A stretch of DNA of 64,000 bases from Physella acuta (Eukaryota; Mollusca; Gastropoda; Physidae), in the NCBI RefSeq assembly GCF_028476545.1, contig NW_026731977.1, positions 207,501 to 271,500 of the forward strand, given 5' to 3'. Below the pieces are notes generated by a model that worked only from the letters and a program-made list of their open reading frames with translations, ran no database searches and was not told the DNA's origin. Positions 1 to 11,237 of this stretch are shown here, piece after piece (the stretch's first letter is position 1; every line of letters begins with the position of its first letter). A program made the position numbers and the translations under genes.

Positions 1-1323
1 ATGGACATGTCTAGCAGCAGAGCGGGCCATCAGAGCGGGCCGTCAAAGCGGGCCATCATGCCAATGTTGTCAGGATGTTTTATACTTTGGGCCCATCAGA
101 AAATGATACATTTTAGAGCCGTCATAAGGCGGTGTGCACTTGATGCTGCGTGGGACAAGAGAACTGTGCCCTGCCACAATCAGGCGAGAGTTTGATACAT
201 TTTCCTCGGGTGGTTTTTTTTTCCCCTATCTATCGGAAGCGTTTGTCCCCCTTTCATCTCTGCTCTGTGTAACCGAGTGGGCTACTGGAAGATGTAGGTT
301 TCGATTTTGGTGTTCCCCAGCCTGCATTGTGATCAGGCAAACTGTGTGGGGATTTGTGGGGGGAATTTGTGCGTCGTGTGGGGACTGGAAATATTTCTCA
401 GATCCGGAGGTAGTCAAGTGTTAAATAGTTGGACTACATTCATCATTTAATCCTAACCTTTGCTCCGTAACGAGGCTAGACACGGAAGTTGAATATTCAA
501 TTCATCATGTAAGAACTCTTTAATTCGCTTTGGAAAAAAAAATCGCAAGGATTGGATTAAAATTTACTATTCTATTGCTTGTGTAACGTGGATGTGTTTA
601 AAACGTTATTTTCTCTACTGTCTACACGGTATGGGTGTGTAGAAATGGAGTTACTAGCTTTATCAAAGTTACAATAGTAGCGAGAGATATTCCGGCTGCA
701 ATTCTAATGAGCCGTTTCCGGGTAGGTTCGTGTAAATCTAATTTTAGATTTACAAGCAAATGTAAAATAATTCCCCCGGCGTCCACAAGCGACAGTCGTT
801 GGGCGGGGATGGGAGGGGGGAGTGTATAAGTCTGGGTTAAGTATGCGTTGGTTTAGGGTAAGGATCATTTGAATGGAGTCTGGCGTCTAGATTTCACTCG
901 CAGGCAGACTGTCGCTGGCACTGGAATCTTGACCACGTGACCTCGAGCTACTTATGTGGATTAGAGCAGACGGTTGGATACAAACAGGATACTTTTAGAG
1001 GATAACACGGCAGTCAGATAGAAATGGATAACGGATATAGTCTTCGATAGAATTACACAAATGTTGGCCGATAATGGAAATCAAGCTACGAGGTATGACG
1101 GGGAAATCAATTAGACAGCCAAATCTCTTCTAAAGCCGTACGACATGATGGGATAGCGAGAAATGTTGGTGTATGTGTATGGATAACCTTATGTACCAGC
1201 CTTATCGTCTTTTCTAACTCCATAACAAGAAATTGGCGTTTAGCGTTATTAGGTAAGGATTTATTTTGTTCATTTTCTAATATGTACGCTGTAATGTTTC
1301 ACGTCAGTGGCTTACTTTGCAAG
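1..1323. other. Unique non-coding sequence
   Basis: No gene is recognisable. Bases 19-56 hold three imperfect copies of a short AGCGGGCCATC unit. The open frames here are short, lack known motifs and overlap on both strands. A single CACGTCA half-site at about 1299 precedes the CRE array. Confidence 0.6.
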
Positions 1324-1615
1324 TGACGTCATCTGTGGGTTGCTAGTGACGTCAGTTGTGGGTTGCTAATGACGTCAGTTGTGGGTTGCTTGTGACGTCA
1401 GTTATGGGTTGCTAGTGACGTCAGTTGTGGGTTGCTTGTGACGTCAGTTGTGGGTTGCTAGTGACGTCAGTTGTGGGTTGCTAGTGACGTCAGTTGTGGG
1501 TTGCTTGTGACGTCAGCTGAGTGTTGCTAGTGACGTCACTGGTGTGTTGCTAGTGACGTCAGCTGAGTGTTGCTAGTGACGTCACTGGTGTGTTGCTAGT
1601 GACGTCAGCTAATGT
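1324..1615. repeat. 23-bp minisatellite with 13 CRE palindromes
   Basis: Units of 23 bp begin with TGACGTCA and continue into a TTGTGGGTTGCTAG-like part. The first octamer is at 1324 and the last at 1600, exactly 12 periods apart, and all 13 octamers are intact while the linker varies (GTTGTGGG, GCTGAGTG, CTGGTGTG). TGACGTCA is the consensus site of CREB/ATF-type bZIP factors (established knowledge). Binding here is inference. The last four or five units alternate two linker types, a dimeric sub-pattern. Confidence 0.93.
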
Positions 1616-1819
1616 TACTTACACCAGCATGAGACATGTATAGTTTTATAACGACAAAACTTTATCCTTTGACACCAATTAATTAGCTGCCACCCAATTA
1701 GTTGCCGTATAATTGGTGGATTAGTTATTAGTTGTTCTGTAGTCCGTTTACCAATAAAAGTGCTCAGTCTTCATAGTTCTAATATTAAAAACAACAAAAG
1801 ATATATTTTTTTTGGAATA
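1616..1819. other. AT-rich unique segment with ATTA/TAAT cluster
   Basis: Bases about 1676-1735 contain several AATTAG/AATTGG motifs within 60 bp (CAATTAATTAGC, CCAATTAGTTG, GGATTAGTTATTAG). This could be homeodomain-type sites or AT-rich drift. No gene is seen. Confidence 0.4.
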
Positions 1820-2428
1820 ATACAAGACAAACAATGTACAGACTTTAGACGTAGAGTAAGACACAAATCAACAGACTTCAGTAATACAACCTACATCGCA
1901 ACAGACTTTGAGTAATTCAAGAAAAAAGACCAACAGACTTAAGATTTATACAAGACAAAATACCAACAGAGTAAAGTAATAGAAGACAAAAGACCAACAG
2001 ACAAAAGTAATGGAAGACAAAAGACCAACAGACTAAAGTAATACAAGACAAAAGACCAACAGACTAAAACAATAGAAGACAAAAGACCAACAGAGTAAAG
2101 TAATAGAAGACAAAAGACCAACAGACAAAAGTAATAGAAGACAAAAGACCAACAGACAAAAGTAATACAAGACAAAAGACCAACAGACTAGATTAATACA
2201 AGACAAAAGACCAACAGAGTAAAAAATAGAAGACAAAAAAGCCAATAGACTTTGAAGTAATACAAGACAAAAGACCAACACACTAGACTAATACAAGATA
2301 AAAGACCAACAGACAAGAGAAATACAAGACAAAAGACCAACAGACTAGACTAATACAAGACAAAAGACCAACAGACTAGAGAAATACAAGACAAAAGACC
2401 AACAGACTAGAGAAATACAAAAGACCAG
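1820..2428. repeat. 31-bp minisatellite
   Basis: Units are built around AAGACAAAAGACCAACAGAC followed by a variable TAAAGTAATA part, about 17-19 copies. Copies at the left edge (1820-1920) are clearly more diverged than the core. Because 3 x 31 is divisible by 3, the minus strand stays open and gives low-complexity Cys/Leu/Phe-rich frames that I do not regard as genes. Confidence 0.9.
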
Positions 2429-2908
2429 AAGAGTTTGAGTACCTACAGCCCTGCATGAGACCCTCAATCTATTTATATCAGCAGCAATTCCCGTATGACA
2501 CGCGTCCATTAAGACGCAGTTCTGAATGTTAGGGACGCAGTTTTTCCTCACATCGCGTGATGGCGACCTGCAAGGGGCGACAACGAGTTGAGTTCTCGAG
2601 CTCTCCATCAAAAATGTGGTGAGATTTGGAAAAAAATGTGTTTTTGATTTCCTGTGTCGGGGACCAGTAGTGCGTCACGTGACTAGAGCACCAGATCACG
2701 TGGTGTGGAGATTGAAATTCATTACCAACCTGTGGTTAAAGTTTTTAAAATAACACGCGTTAGAAAATGTTGAAAACAAATGGAATTGTTGAAAATAAAT
2801 GGAATTATTGGAAAAGAAATGGTTTAGCCGTTAGCCTAACCTATCCTGTTCTAACATCCAGCAGGCTAATAGCTACAGGAATAAGAGTCGCGTCTCGTTA
2901 AGTTACAA
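2429..2908. other. Unique flank left of the hAT element
   Basis: No gene is seen. The segment ends at 2901-2908 with AGTTACAA, the left copy of the hAT target duplication. Confidence 0.6.
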
Positions 2909-4685
2909 CAGTGGTTCCCAACCTTTTCGAGTGGCGACCCCCTTTTATAAAAAGTAAGTGACCCGCGACCCCCATAGAATTAAAAAGCCGAAATTAGTAT
3001 GGAAATTAAAAAGCACTAAAATAAGATTTTCTAGTAGACTTTCAATATGAACTACTCTTGATAACTGTTTTAATAGCATGAGTAAAATTGCATACTATTC
3101 ACTAAACCTTCGTGGTTAAGAAAAATTTGTTAACGCCAAACTATGTGATTATAATTATCTTAATTTTGTTTTTAATCGAAGAATAGTGTTGAAAATATAT
3201 TCTCGAAAAGTCAATCAATTTTACGTTTGGGTATTAATGGTGAATACTACACCAAAATTGTGTCTGCAGTTTTTCATCTTACACGGAATCATTCTGCAAA
3301 TCAAAGAATTTATCTTGCAATTCATCGGGAATGCTGGCAACATCAAGGGAAGAAGAGAATGGGTAATGCGTAAAAGCAGATTCATTCTTCTTTTTTCAGC
3401 TCAGAGAAATAGCGATGCAGTTCGTTTTCAAGAGATTCAAGATGACCAGAAATCGCTTTGTTTCAAAATTTAATTATCTCACAATCAGATTCATCTACCA
3501 CACCACAGAGTTTCTCAAATGTACAATATTCCAAAGATTTGTTTTCTTTACCGATTTTGCAGCTTTGATAAAAATGCCCCGAGATTATCATGGAAAGTTA
3601 TAATATTCGTTCATTTTCCCTGAAGCTTCCGGTTAAGCTTATCTTGATGTTCGAACATATCTGCTAGGTATGATACTCTCTCCAACCACTATATGTCGTT
3701 TTAAGTATACCAAAAAGTCTTGTTTCCTTTGCACTCACAAGAACAATTTGATTTCAGATTTCAATTCAAAAACACAATTTACAACATTTCATTTGACAGC
3801 CAGCGTACTGTAGTGTAGAAGAGCAAAACCTCGTGATCTATATTAATGTTTTTGCTCAGTTCTTTGAAGGCTCCAGATTTTATATAATTTACTACTTATA
3901 CTAGCAATGGACTCTTGATGTCGATTGATTAGGGCAGTGGTTAGGGAGCGAAATCTTTTCTGTTTTCTGAAAGCCCGATTTTAAGCAAAACATAGATGGC
4001 GTACCATCCGTACAAACCCCCACAGCCGTCCTAACCCATTTTAATCATCCAGTTTCAAAAAAGATATTTATTTTCTCCATGCTATCTTCACAAAAGAGCA
4101 ACTCTTTTATCTTTGCTATCATCCGCATGAATATAGACACAGACCAGCAACTGCGAACACGAACTCACGTCTGTTGATTTATCAACTTGAAAAGCAGACA
4201 ATGGTGAAAGCTTAATTTCAATAAAAAATGTGTTATTTACCATTTACGTACATGCAGCGTTTGATGAGATTTTCTACTATTGTTTTTTTTTTTTTTCGCT
4301 TGGCATTTTCTATCGCGACTTCATTTGACGCTTGCACTAATGCTGGTGAAAACTTCCTGTTCCATTAAGTCTCTGGCGTTTGCAACTAGCTTCTTATCGA
4401 CGAAAGAACTCCATATATTTTTGGTGTGTTCCGAATGACTCGTCTCAAATGACGTTTTAGTTTTGAAGATTTCATAGATTCGTGACTGAGAACAACTTTG
4501 TACAGTGCGCTTTGTTTCTTCTTTATTACATTTCCAGTGATGTTAATGAAGCCGAATTTCAAAAATTCTTCTAAATATTTATGTTTTGTTTCAAATTACT
4601 AAGGTTTAGTATACCAGTTGGCGACCCCCCAGAAAGACCTTCGCGACCCCCAGGGGGGTCGGGACCCCCAGGTTGGGAACCCGTG
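2909..4685 (-). mobile_element. hAT-superfamily DNA transposon, near full length, decayed
   Basis: The ends are CAGTGGTTCCCAACCT (left) and an imperfect inverse copy AGGTTGGGAACCCGTG (right), followed inward on both sides by GCGACCCCC-type subterminal sequence. AGTTACAA is present at 2901-2908 and again at 4686-4693, an exact 8-bp target-site duplication, which is diagnostic for hAT insertion. The 1777-bp length suits a single-ORF transposase, and its remains lie on the minus strand across most of the element. The ends resemble the ZBED/SCAND3-like hAT group (recognition from memory). The ends and duplication are better preserved than the coding part, so it is probably an old but dateable insertion. 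Confidence 0.93.
3100..4600 (-). pseudogene. BED-finger hAT transposase pseudogene
   Basis: Reading the minus strand downward, I see in order: an N-terminal KHKYLEEFLKFGF (about 4548-4586); a BED-finger remnant KVVLSHESMKSSKLKRHL (about 4440-4500) whose cysteines look lost; FQVDKSTDVSSCSQLLV (4142-4192), the hAT catalytic-Asp block; WVRTAVGVCTDGTPSM (about 3991-4038), the CTDG motif; INRHQESIAS (about 3907-3936); LLFYTTVRWLS (about 3794-3826); HLESLENELHRYFSELKK (about 3390-3445); and ASIPDELQDKF (about 3310-3345), part of the hATC dimerisation region. Motif order matches SCAND3/ZBED-type hAT transposases. The motifs fall in different frames with stop codons between them, so no full protein is made. 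It belongs to the 2909-4685 element and is not a host gene. Confidence 0.9.
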
Positions 4686-4712
4686 AGTTACAAGAAACCA
4701 TCAATTTCAGCT

Positions 4713-4812
4713 AAATGTCATTCTGTCTCTTCAAATGTCATTCTGTCTCTCCAAATGTCATTCTGTCTCTCCAAATGTCATTCTGTCTCTCCAAATGTCA
4801 TTCTATCTCTCC
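4713..4812. repeat. 20-bp minisatellite, 5 copies
   Basis: Five copies of AAATGTCATTCTGTCTCTCC, starting 20 bp after the hAT target duplication. The AAATGTC core is shared with the 15-bp array that follows, so the two arrays are probably related. Confidence 0.92.
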
Positions 4813-4852
4813 ACCAATGTCACTCTGTCCTGGCACTTTCACCAAACCTCAC

Positions 4853-5640
4853 TGCGCCAAATGTCTCTCCACCAAATGTCTCTCCACCAAATGTCTCTCC
4901 ACCAAATGTCTCTCCACCAAATGTCTCTCCACCAAATGTCTCTCCACCAAATGTCAACCCGCCAAATATCTCTCCACCAAATGTCTCTCCACCAAATGTC
5001 TCTCCACCAAATGTCTCTCCACCAAATGTCTCTCCACCAAATGTCAACCCGCCAAATGTCTCTCCACCAAATGTCTCTCCACCAAATGTCTCTCCACCAA
5101 ATGTCTCTCCACCAAATGTCTCTCCACTAAATGTCTCTCCACCAAATGTCACTCCGCCAAATGTCTCTCCGCCAAATGTCACTCCACCAAATGTCTCTCC
5201 ATCCAAATGTCACTCCGCCAAATGTCTCTTCATCCAAATGTCACTCCACCAAATGTCAACCCGCCAAATGTCACTCCACCAAATGTCTCTCCACCAAATG
5301 TCAACCCGCCAAATGTCTCTCCACCAAATGTCACTCCGCCAAATGTCTCTCCATCCAAATGTCACACCACCAAATGTCAACCCGCCAAATGTCACACCAC
5401 CAAATGTCTCTCCACCAAATGTCTCTCCACCAAATGTCAACCCGCCAAATGTCTCTCCACCAAATGTCAACCCGCCAAACATCTCTTCACCAAATGTCAA
5501 CCCGCCAAATGTCACTTCGCCAAATGTCAACCCGCCAAATATCTCTCCACCAATTGTCAACCCGCCTAATGTCCCTCCACCAAATGTCAACCCGCCAAAC
5601 GTCTGTCCACCAAATGTCACTTCGCCAAATGTCTCTCCCA
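4853..5640. repeat. 15-bp minisatellite, about 52 copies
   Basis: The basic unit is CCACCAAATGTCTCT, with variant units CAACCCGCCAAATGT, CACTCCGCC and CATCCAAATGT mixed in, mostly in the right half. Two single-base phase shifts (near 5200 and 5230) move the open frame. The 15-bp unit keeps several frames open on both strands (PPNVS, TKCLS and HQMSL repeats on plus; FGGET on minus), the sign of a simple repeat. The longest frame (4581-5741) also starts inside the hAT relic. Confidence 0.95.
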
Positions 5641-5960
5641 CCAAGGCAAGCCTTAATCACCGGCTACAATACCCATGCATGGGAAGCTCGACCTGTCCGG
5701 CCGGCAGAATCAGCCGGCAGAATCAGCCGGCATTAAAATGATAAATTGCCGGTCCGCACCCACAACTGTTTTTATCTCATCAATCAAAATAAAAATATAA
5801 TAATGTATCTTCCAATGGCGTTTAAAAATATCATGTAAATACCGGCAATAGAGATTGAACTTTTTTTTTCCACTTTAAAACTCAAAATGTAACATTAAGA
5901 CCAATCATACATAGAAATAATATACAGGCTTCTCACTCTCTCATTTTCTCCACATAAAAA
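5641..5960. other. Unique spacer
   Basis: It contains a tandem duplication of GCCGGCAGAATCA (about 5700-5735) and AT-rich sequence. No gene is seen. Confidence 0.55.
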
Positions 5961-6412
5961 AACATAGAAGTTTTGTCTCCCCTATAATCTTGTCTCCCCT
6001 ATAGTCTTGTCTCCCCTACATAGAAGTTTTGTCTCCCCTATAGTCTTGTCTCCCCTATAGTCTTGTCTCCCCTATAGTCTTGTCTCCCCTATAATCTTGT
6101 CTCCCCTATAGTCTTTTCTCCCCTATAGTCTTGTCTCCCCTATAGTCTTTTCTCCCCTATAGTCTTGTCTCCCCTATAGTTTTGTCTTCCCTATAGTCTT
6201 GTCTCCCCTATAGTCTTGTCTCCCCTATAATCTTGTCTCCCCTACATAGAAGTTTTGTCTCCCCTATAATCTTGTCTCCCCTATAGTCTTGTCTCCCCTA
6301 CATAGAAGTTTTGTCTCCCCTATAGTCTTGTCTCCCCTATAGTCTTGTCTCCCCAACTGTCTTGTCTCCCCTACATAGACGTCTTATCTCCCCTAGTCTC
6401 CCCTACATAAAA
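5961..6412. repeat. 17-bp minisatellite with inserted variant block
   Basis: The unit is TTGTCTCCCCTATAGTC, about 25 copies. A longer variant with CTACATAGAAGTT recurs near 5963, 6019, 6244 and 6301, so a multi-unit block has been copied within the array. The complementary strand is rich in AGGGGAGA. Confidence 0.93.
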
Positions 6413-7722
6413 GGTTTTCCCCGATACAGCAAAAGATTCTATTTTCGTATAAAAACAAGTCAGAGACAGTGGAGACAGCTCTAATGTTCCGTCTTTAAGG
6501 GAGATAACCATTCCGTTAAGCTTGTTCAAACAAACACCTACCCCCCCCCCCCTCCCGAGGAGTGAAATTTCACGACATGCGGAGGGAGGGGGTCGGCTGG
6601 AAAAAATGGGAGTAAAGTATAGAGCAGGGAGGCTGAAAAAGGTCCTTATGAGCATTCCCCTTTCCCTCGGCTATAAAAAACCATCGTAGGGCTGTTCTTA
6701 AGGCATCATCTCCGATCGTGTTTGCTGTGTTGACTTGCAATGCAGAGATTTGATCGTTTTTTTCTCTCAACAAAAACATCACAGATAAGATTACATTAAT
6801 TTAAAAAAAAAAAACACGACGGAAAGAAAGATTTACATGTAGATTAAGAAACAATACATATTTTTGTTTCTTTGCCGGTATAAAATCGAGAATTTAGATT
6901 ACGCATTATGCAGAACTTCGCCTACGTTATTTTTAAATAATAATTTGTATAAAAAAGCTAAGCTTTAATATGGATCTAATTTTGTAAGCTTCATCAGAGA
7001 TAAATCTTCAAATCTTTGTGATAGCACGAAGAGGGGGAGGGCAGGAGGGGTGTAAGGCTAATCAGCTTGATGTTTTATGTTTTATGACATGGTAGGTAAT
7101 CACAGAGAATGTGTGCACTTTATATGGAATGAAATCATATCACACTACTAAGATTGAATGTATTGTATACATTATATAACGACATTGTATGGCATCATGA
7201 TGTTCGTATAACTTTCTGTATAGAGAAACACGAACTGACCAGCGTTTATATAGGCTTGTATAGCGGGGCCTATGTGCTTACTTATACATAACTGTGATCT
7301 ACATTCTACAACATCAGTTATTTGACGACATCACCAACATGTGGACGGTACTGCAACAACTTGCTTCAATCATACACAACCAGCAGGTCAGCATTAAGTG
7401 TGGGCTGCTGAGTGACCTGGTGGGTGAATACATGCATAGTTTGCTTGTTATGGAGATCTATCTAATACTGCTGACGTGTGTTTCTGTAAGCCTGATAATG
7501 TCCTGCATTCAACTTTGTGTGAAATCAAACATTCTGATTTAAAGCTAAATTAGAATAAGCTTCGACTGGCCAGGTTTGTTACAAGCTTGTAGTCTTAGTA
7601 TGTAGTGGTAGACTGAGTCAGGTTTCAATCAACTAGGAACATTTGTAGATCAGTATTGCAAGTCGAACACAAACATATACAAAGCAATCAGACGATGTAG
7701 AAATCGTGATGTGAATGTCTAC
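6413..7722. other. Unique sequence, possible short exon at 7318-7386
   Basis: A C-run lies at about 6541-6553 and a G-rich patch at 7030-7050. At 7318-7386 there is a 69-nt open segment (LFDDITNMWTVLQQL continuing to HNQQ) preceded by a pyrimidine-containing stretch ending in CAG and followed by GTCAGC, which fits exon boundaries. I recognise no domain, and a chance open frame is the simpler reading. Nothing else is supported. Confidence 0.35.
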
Positions 7723-7823
7723 ACACTGTACACACTGTACACACTGTACACACTGTACACAATGTACACAATGTACACACTGTACACACTGTACACAATG
7801 TACACAATGTACACACTGTACAA
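7723..7823. repeat. 9-bp repeat ACACTGTAC
   Basis: About 11 copies of CACACTGTA or CACAATGTA, AT/GC balanced. The two variants are interspersed. Confidence 0.9.
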
Positions 7824-8009
7824 TATAGATCTCCTAGAGACTTGATGGATTCGGTGGAAAAATTAGTAGCTTATCAAACCTTCAACAAATGGAAGGAATA
7901 AAACGTTTTGTATTGCGATTATAACACGGGCGTTCTATGGCTGGCTTTTACCAAAGAGAAGCGACAAAGGTCCATACAAAGACATGCAGAGATAATAAAC
8001 CGTGGGGAA

Positions 8010-8214
8010 TTGGGCCGGCAAATAGAGCCGGCTATAGGGCCAGAAATAGGGCCAGAAATAGAGTCATAAATAGGGCCAGAAATAGGGCCATAAATAGAGC
8101 CATAAATAGGGCCAACTGTAGGGCCAGAAATAGGGCCAGAAATAGGGCCCGCTATTTGGTAGGCAATAGGGTCAGAAATAGGGCCAGCTATTTGGTAGGC
8201 AATAGGGTCAGAAA
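8010..8214. repeat. 12-bp repeat AGGGCCAGAAAT
   Basis: About 16 copies of AGGGCCAGAAAT with TCATAAAT and GCTATTTGGTAGGCAAT variants. The right end carries two copies of a longer compound unit. Arg/Asn-rich and Gly/Ile-rich frames on opposite strands are repeat artefacts. Confidence 0.88.
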
Positions 8215-8755
8215 TAGACAAGCCTTGACCATTACGTTCTAGACATGCCTTGACCATTTTATTTTTTTCTAATAAACTTGTTCAAAGAATTTTCATCAAC
8301 CATATTAGTCAACAACACACCACACCAAGAACAGTATTCCAGTACGTACAACACGTCCCTTATGTTCCCATCTGATCAGCGCTACACCCACTTTCTAATA
8401 GATATAAAACCAATTATACTCGTAGTGTTGTACAGATAGCTATCACGTGGTCTACACACCAGCCATTGAACCAAAACTTACTCCTCACAAATAGCCGCGA
8501 AATAATCGAGCGACTCTTACGTAATTGACTGCCGTCCCCGAGAGAGAAGGGGAGTTAATTTTCAGACAACTTTTCAGAAACACTGTGCAGAGTGACTACT
8601 CTTTGTTTCCTAAAAAGTAGAAAGTAATTTTTTTTTTTCTTAAAGAGGCCAAGATGAACAGAGTGGGTGGGGAATCACAACGGACCATCACGTGATGGAG
8701 ACGTGAATGGATTTTTCTTTACAAGCTTATCGGACTTGGATTAGGGAGAAGACTG
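8215..8755. other. Unique sequence
   Basis: No gene is recognised. It contains two CACGTG/CACGTGAT-like palindromic spots (near 8444 and 8690) and a T-run. Confidence 0.5.
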
Positions 8756-9246
8756 TTGGATTTAGTATCACTGTTAAAGAGTTTTCGGGTTTAGTATCAC
8801 TGTAAAACTTTTAGGGTTTAGTATCACTGTAAAACTTATAAGGTTTAGTATCACTGTAAAACTTATAAGGTTTAGTATCACTATAAAACTTATAAGGTTT
8901 AGTATCACTGTAAAACTTATAAGGTTTAGTATCACTGTAAAACTTATATGGTTTAGTATCACTGTTAAAGAGTTTTCGGGTTTAGTATCACTGTAAAACT
9001 TATAAGGTTTAGTATCACTGTAAAACTTGTAGGGTTTAGTATCACTGTAAAACTTATAAGGTTTAGTATCACTGTAAAACTTATAGGGTTTAGTATCACT
9101 GTAAAACTTATAGGGTTTAGTATCACTGTAAAACTTATAAGGTTTAGTATCACTGTAAAACTTTTAGGGTTTAGTATCACTGTAAAACTTTTAGGGTTTA
9201 GTATCACTGTAAAACTTATAGGGTTTAGAATCACTTAAAAAAACTT
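8756..9246. repeat. 26-bp minisatellite, about 18 copies
   Basis: The core is GTTTAGTATCACTGTAAAAC followed by TTATAG, TTTTAG or TTGTAG. A variant with GTTAAAGAGTTTTCGG occurs near 8773 and again near 8964, about 190 bp apart, suggesting a copied block of seven units. TTTAGGGTTTAG strings arise by unit junction and are not telomeric. Confidence 0.93.
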
Positions 9247-9400
9247 GTAGCATTTAGTGTTAGGGAAAGTAAAGGCGGCTGGGCATAGTGCTGACCACAA
9301 TATCCCCTTGTATGCCGAGGTCATTGTAACAGATGAGCTATACTTCATCTTCCCTATATGTCTTGGGCAAAACAGTAAAAATGATGATGATGATGATATA
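9247..9400 (+). mobile_element. SINE fragment, 3' part
   Basis: GCGGCTGGGCATAGTGCTGA and the following CCGAGGTC...ACAGATGA...CTATATGTC match the body of the SINE at 56080-56320 and resemble tRNA-derived molluscan SINEs I remember. The tRNA-like head is missing, so it is 5' truncated or decayed. A short (ATG)n tail at 9380-9396 suits a SINE 3' end. The left edge abuts the 26-bp array. Confidence 0.7.
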
Positions 9401-10130
9401 TTGTTTGGAAACATTTATACACTCTATACTGTCGTGTTGTTTTTATAGGCTACATTGTGAGAATATCGTCTTCTTTTCGCTTCTTCTCTCTATACTGCTC
9501 CATACTAAAGCTTTTTTTATCTGTATATACATATCTTATCTTATTTACAAGTCCCCCAGCCCATTATACGATAGATAACAATGGCTATTACTTTAAAAAT
9601 CTCCTGAAATGTATTCTTCTTGTAAATTTACTATTCTGTAGACATCACCGTACATTTTTGTTTCAGCAGTTTTTTTTCTCTAGCTGTATCTTTCTGCCGA
9701 GAGCCGATCCCCAGTCGCCTATATAAGCCCTGTTTTTCCTATCGCATTTGATCACCTCCGTTTATTGCAGTTGTAGCACAAAAATTGTTGTGATGGAGAA
9801 GATACAACATGCAACTTCTCTAGGGCGCTAGAGCTAACACCCCTATAGCCGTGAGATCCCCCAGACTAGCCGAGTCGTAAAGTACTCGCTTTAATGGAGC
9901 AATCGATACAAAGAAAACGTAAGACGGGGCCGCCCTAATCTATGGTAATATTCCGCGTGTGTATATACAGGGCCCCATGATCGGCCGGAGAAATGGCAAC
10001 GACTAGCTAAGCGTCGGATAAAACCGCAGTTATAGGCCAGGCCAGGAGTTGGGGGTTTTATGGGATGATAACGTTACCTTCATCAGATGGAGATTGGGGT
10101 AGAGAATGGTAATTAGCTGTACACAGTTGT
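9401..10130. other. Unique sequence
   Basis: No gene is recognised. A TATATAAG box-like string lies at 9719-9726 in GC-moderate context, but no coding region follows it. At about 9830-10030 there is a more GC-rich stretch without repeats. Confidence 0.45.
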
Positions 10131-10262
10131 ATGCGTACGGTTAGTGTACAGTTTTAGACGTACGGTAACTATACAGTTTTAGTCTTATGGTAACCATATA
10201 TTTCTAGTCGTACGGTAATTTTAGAGTTTTAGACGTACGGCAACTTCATGCGGTAATTGTAC
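10131..10262. repeat. About 29-bp diverged repeat with GTACGGTAA
   Basis: Four to five imperfect copies of ACGTACGGTAACTATACAG followed by TTTTAG. Divergence suggests an old, inactive array. Confidence 0.75.
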
Positions 10263-10661
10263 ACACGTTCAAGCGCAATGTAAAAGTACGTTCACGAATT
10301 CGTGCGTACAGTTGTTATATCCAATTTGTAAAATTAAGTACACGATTTACTGTATTAATTGATACACCGTGTATATCTGTACACCATTAGTTGCGTACGT
10401 TGTGTTATTGTACGCACACAATCATGCTCTGAGGTTTGCCTCGGCTTGGTATAAAATGTCTAAATATAGCTGGACGGCGCTGAAATGATCAAACAAGATT
10501 GATTTGATTTCCCGGCAATCATTCTTTATGTCGGTACTTCAAGGACCAGAGCAGTTAGAGCAACCGTTAGAAATCAGGAAACTATTACATGAAGCAAACA
10601 AAAAGTAGAGAAATAATGTAAAAATCATCTGGTAAAGAATGGAAATAATATCTGAAACCAT
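10263..10661. other. Unique sequence
   Basis: No gene is seen. Several TACG/CGTAC strings echo the preceding array. Confidence 0.5.
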
Positions 10662-10906
10662 CTTTGAGAAACATATAAACTAAAAATACGAGAAATGATA
10701 TATTGACTGATTTAAGTTGAAAACAACATATCTAAATATTTGAGAAATGATATAATAACTGATATAAATTGAAAATAATATATCAAAAAATTAGAGAAAT
10801 GATATAATAACTGATATAAATTGAAAATAATATATAAAAAAATTAGAGAAATGATATAATAACTGATATAAATTGAAAATATTAGATCTAAAAATTAGAA
10901 AAATAA
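10662..10906. repeat. 52-bp AT-rich repeat, 4-5 copies
   Basis: Each unit contains GAAATGATATAATAACTGAT and ATAAATTGAAAATAATAT. The outer copies are more diverged than the two middle ones. Confidence 0.88.
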
Positions 10907-11237
10907 TATACAGATCTTGTCGTAACACACGCTCCATTCCGTAGCTGTGGTGACTAGCACAAAGTGCTGGAGTGTAAAAACTCTTCATACCAAGATGCAG
11001 TTAACAATTTTTATCGTGTGTCAAATGTCGATATTACGATTTGATCAAACTATTTGAAATGTTATAAAAACCCATTTAGATATCATAAAAGTGCTCAGTA
11101 TTGTTCAAACTTGGCTTATATTTTATAAATCTTCTCTTAGAGTGACCGCATTTCGTCTTTATTTCCTGACCCGGTCAAAGACGTTGATGAATCTTACAAA
11201 AATTGGAGGTCATCTATGTGATCTGGAATCTTTCAAT

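Noticed and set aside
4581-5741. A 386-codon frame of PPNVS repeats as a secreted repeat protein
   Set aside because: It begins inside the hAT relic, other frames and the minus strand are open too, and the 15-bp unit explains it.
8756-9246. TTTAGGG strings as plant-type telomeric repeats
   Set aside because: They occur once per 26-bp unit at junctions and never in tandem; the CCTAACC strings elsewhere are single.
9719-9726. TATATAAG as a core promoter
   Set aside because: A TATA-like word in AT-rich DNA with no initiator, transcript or coding region that I can support downstream.
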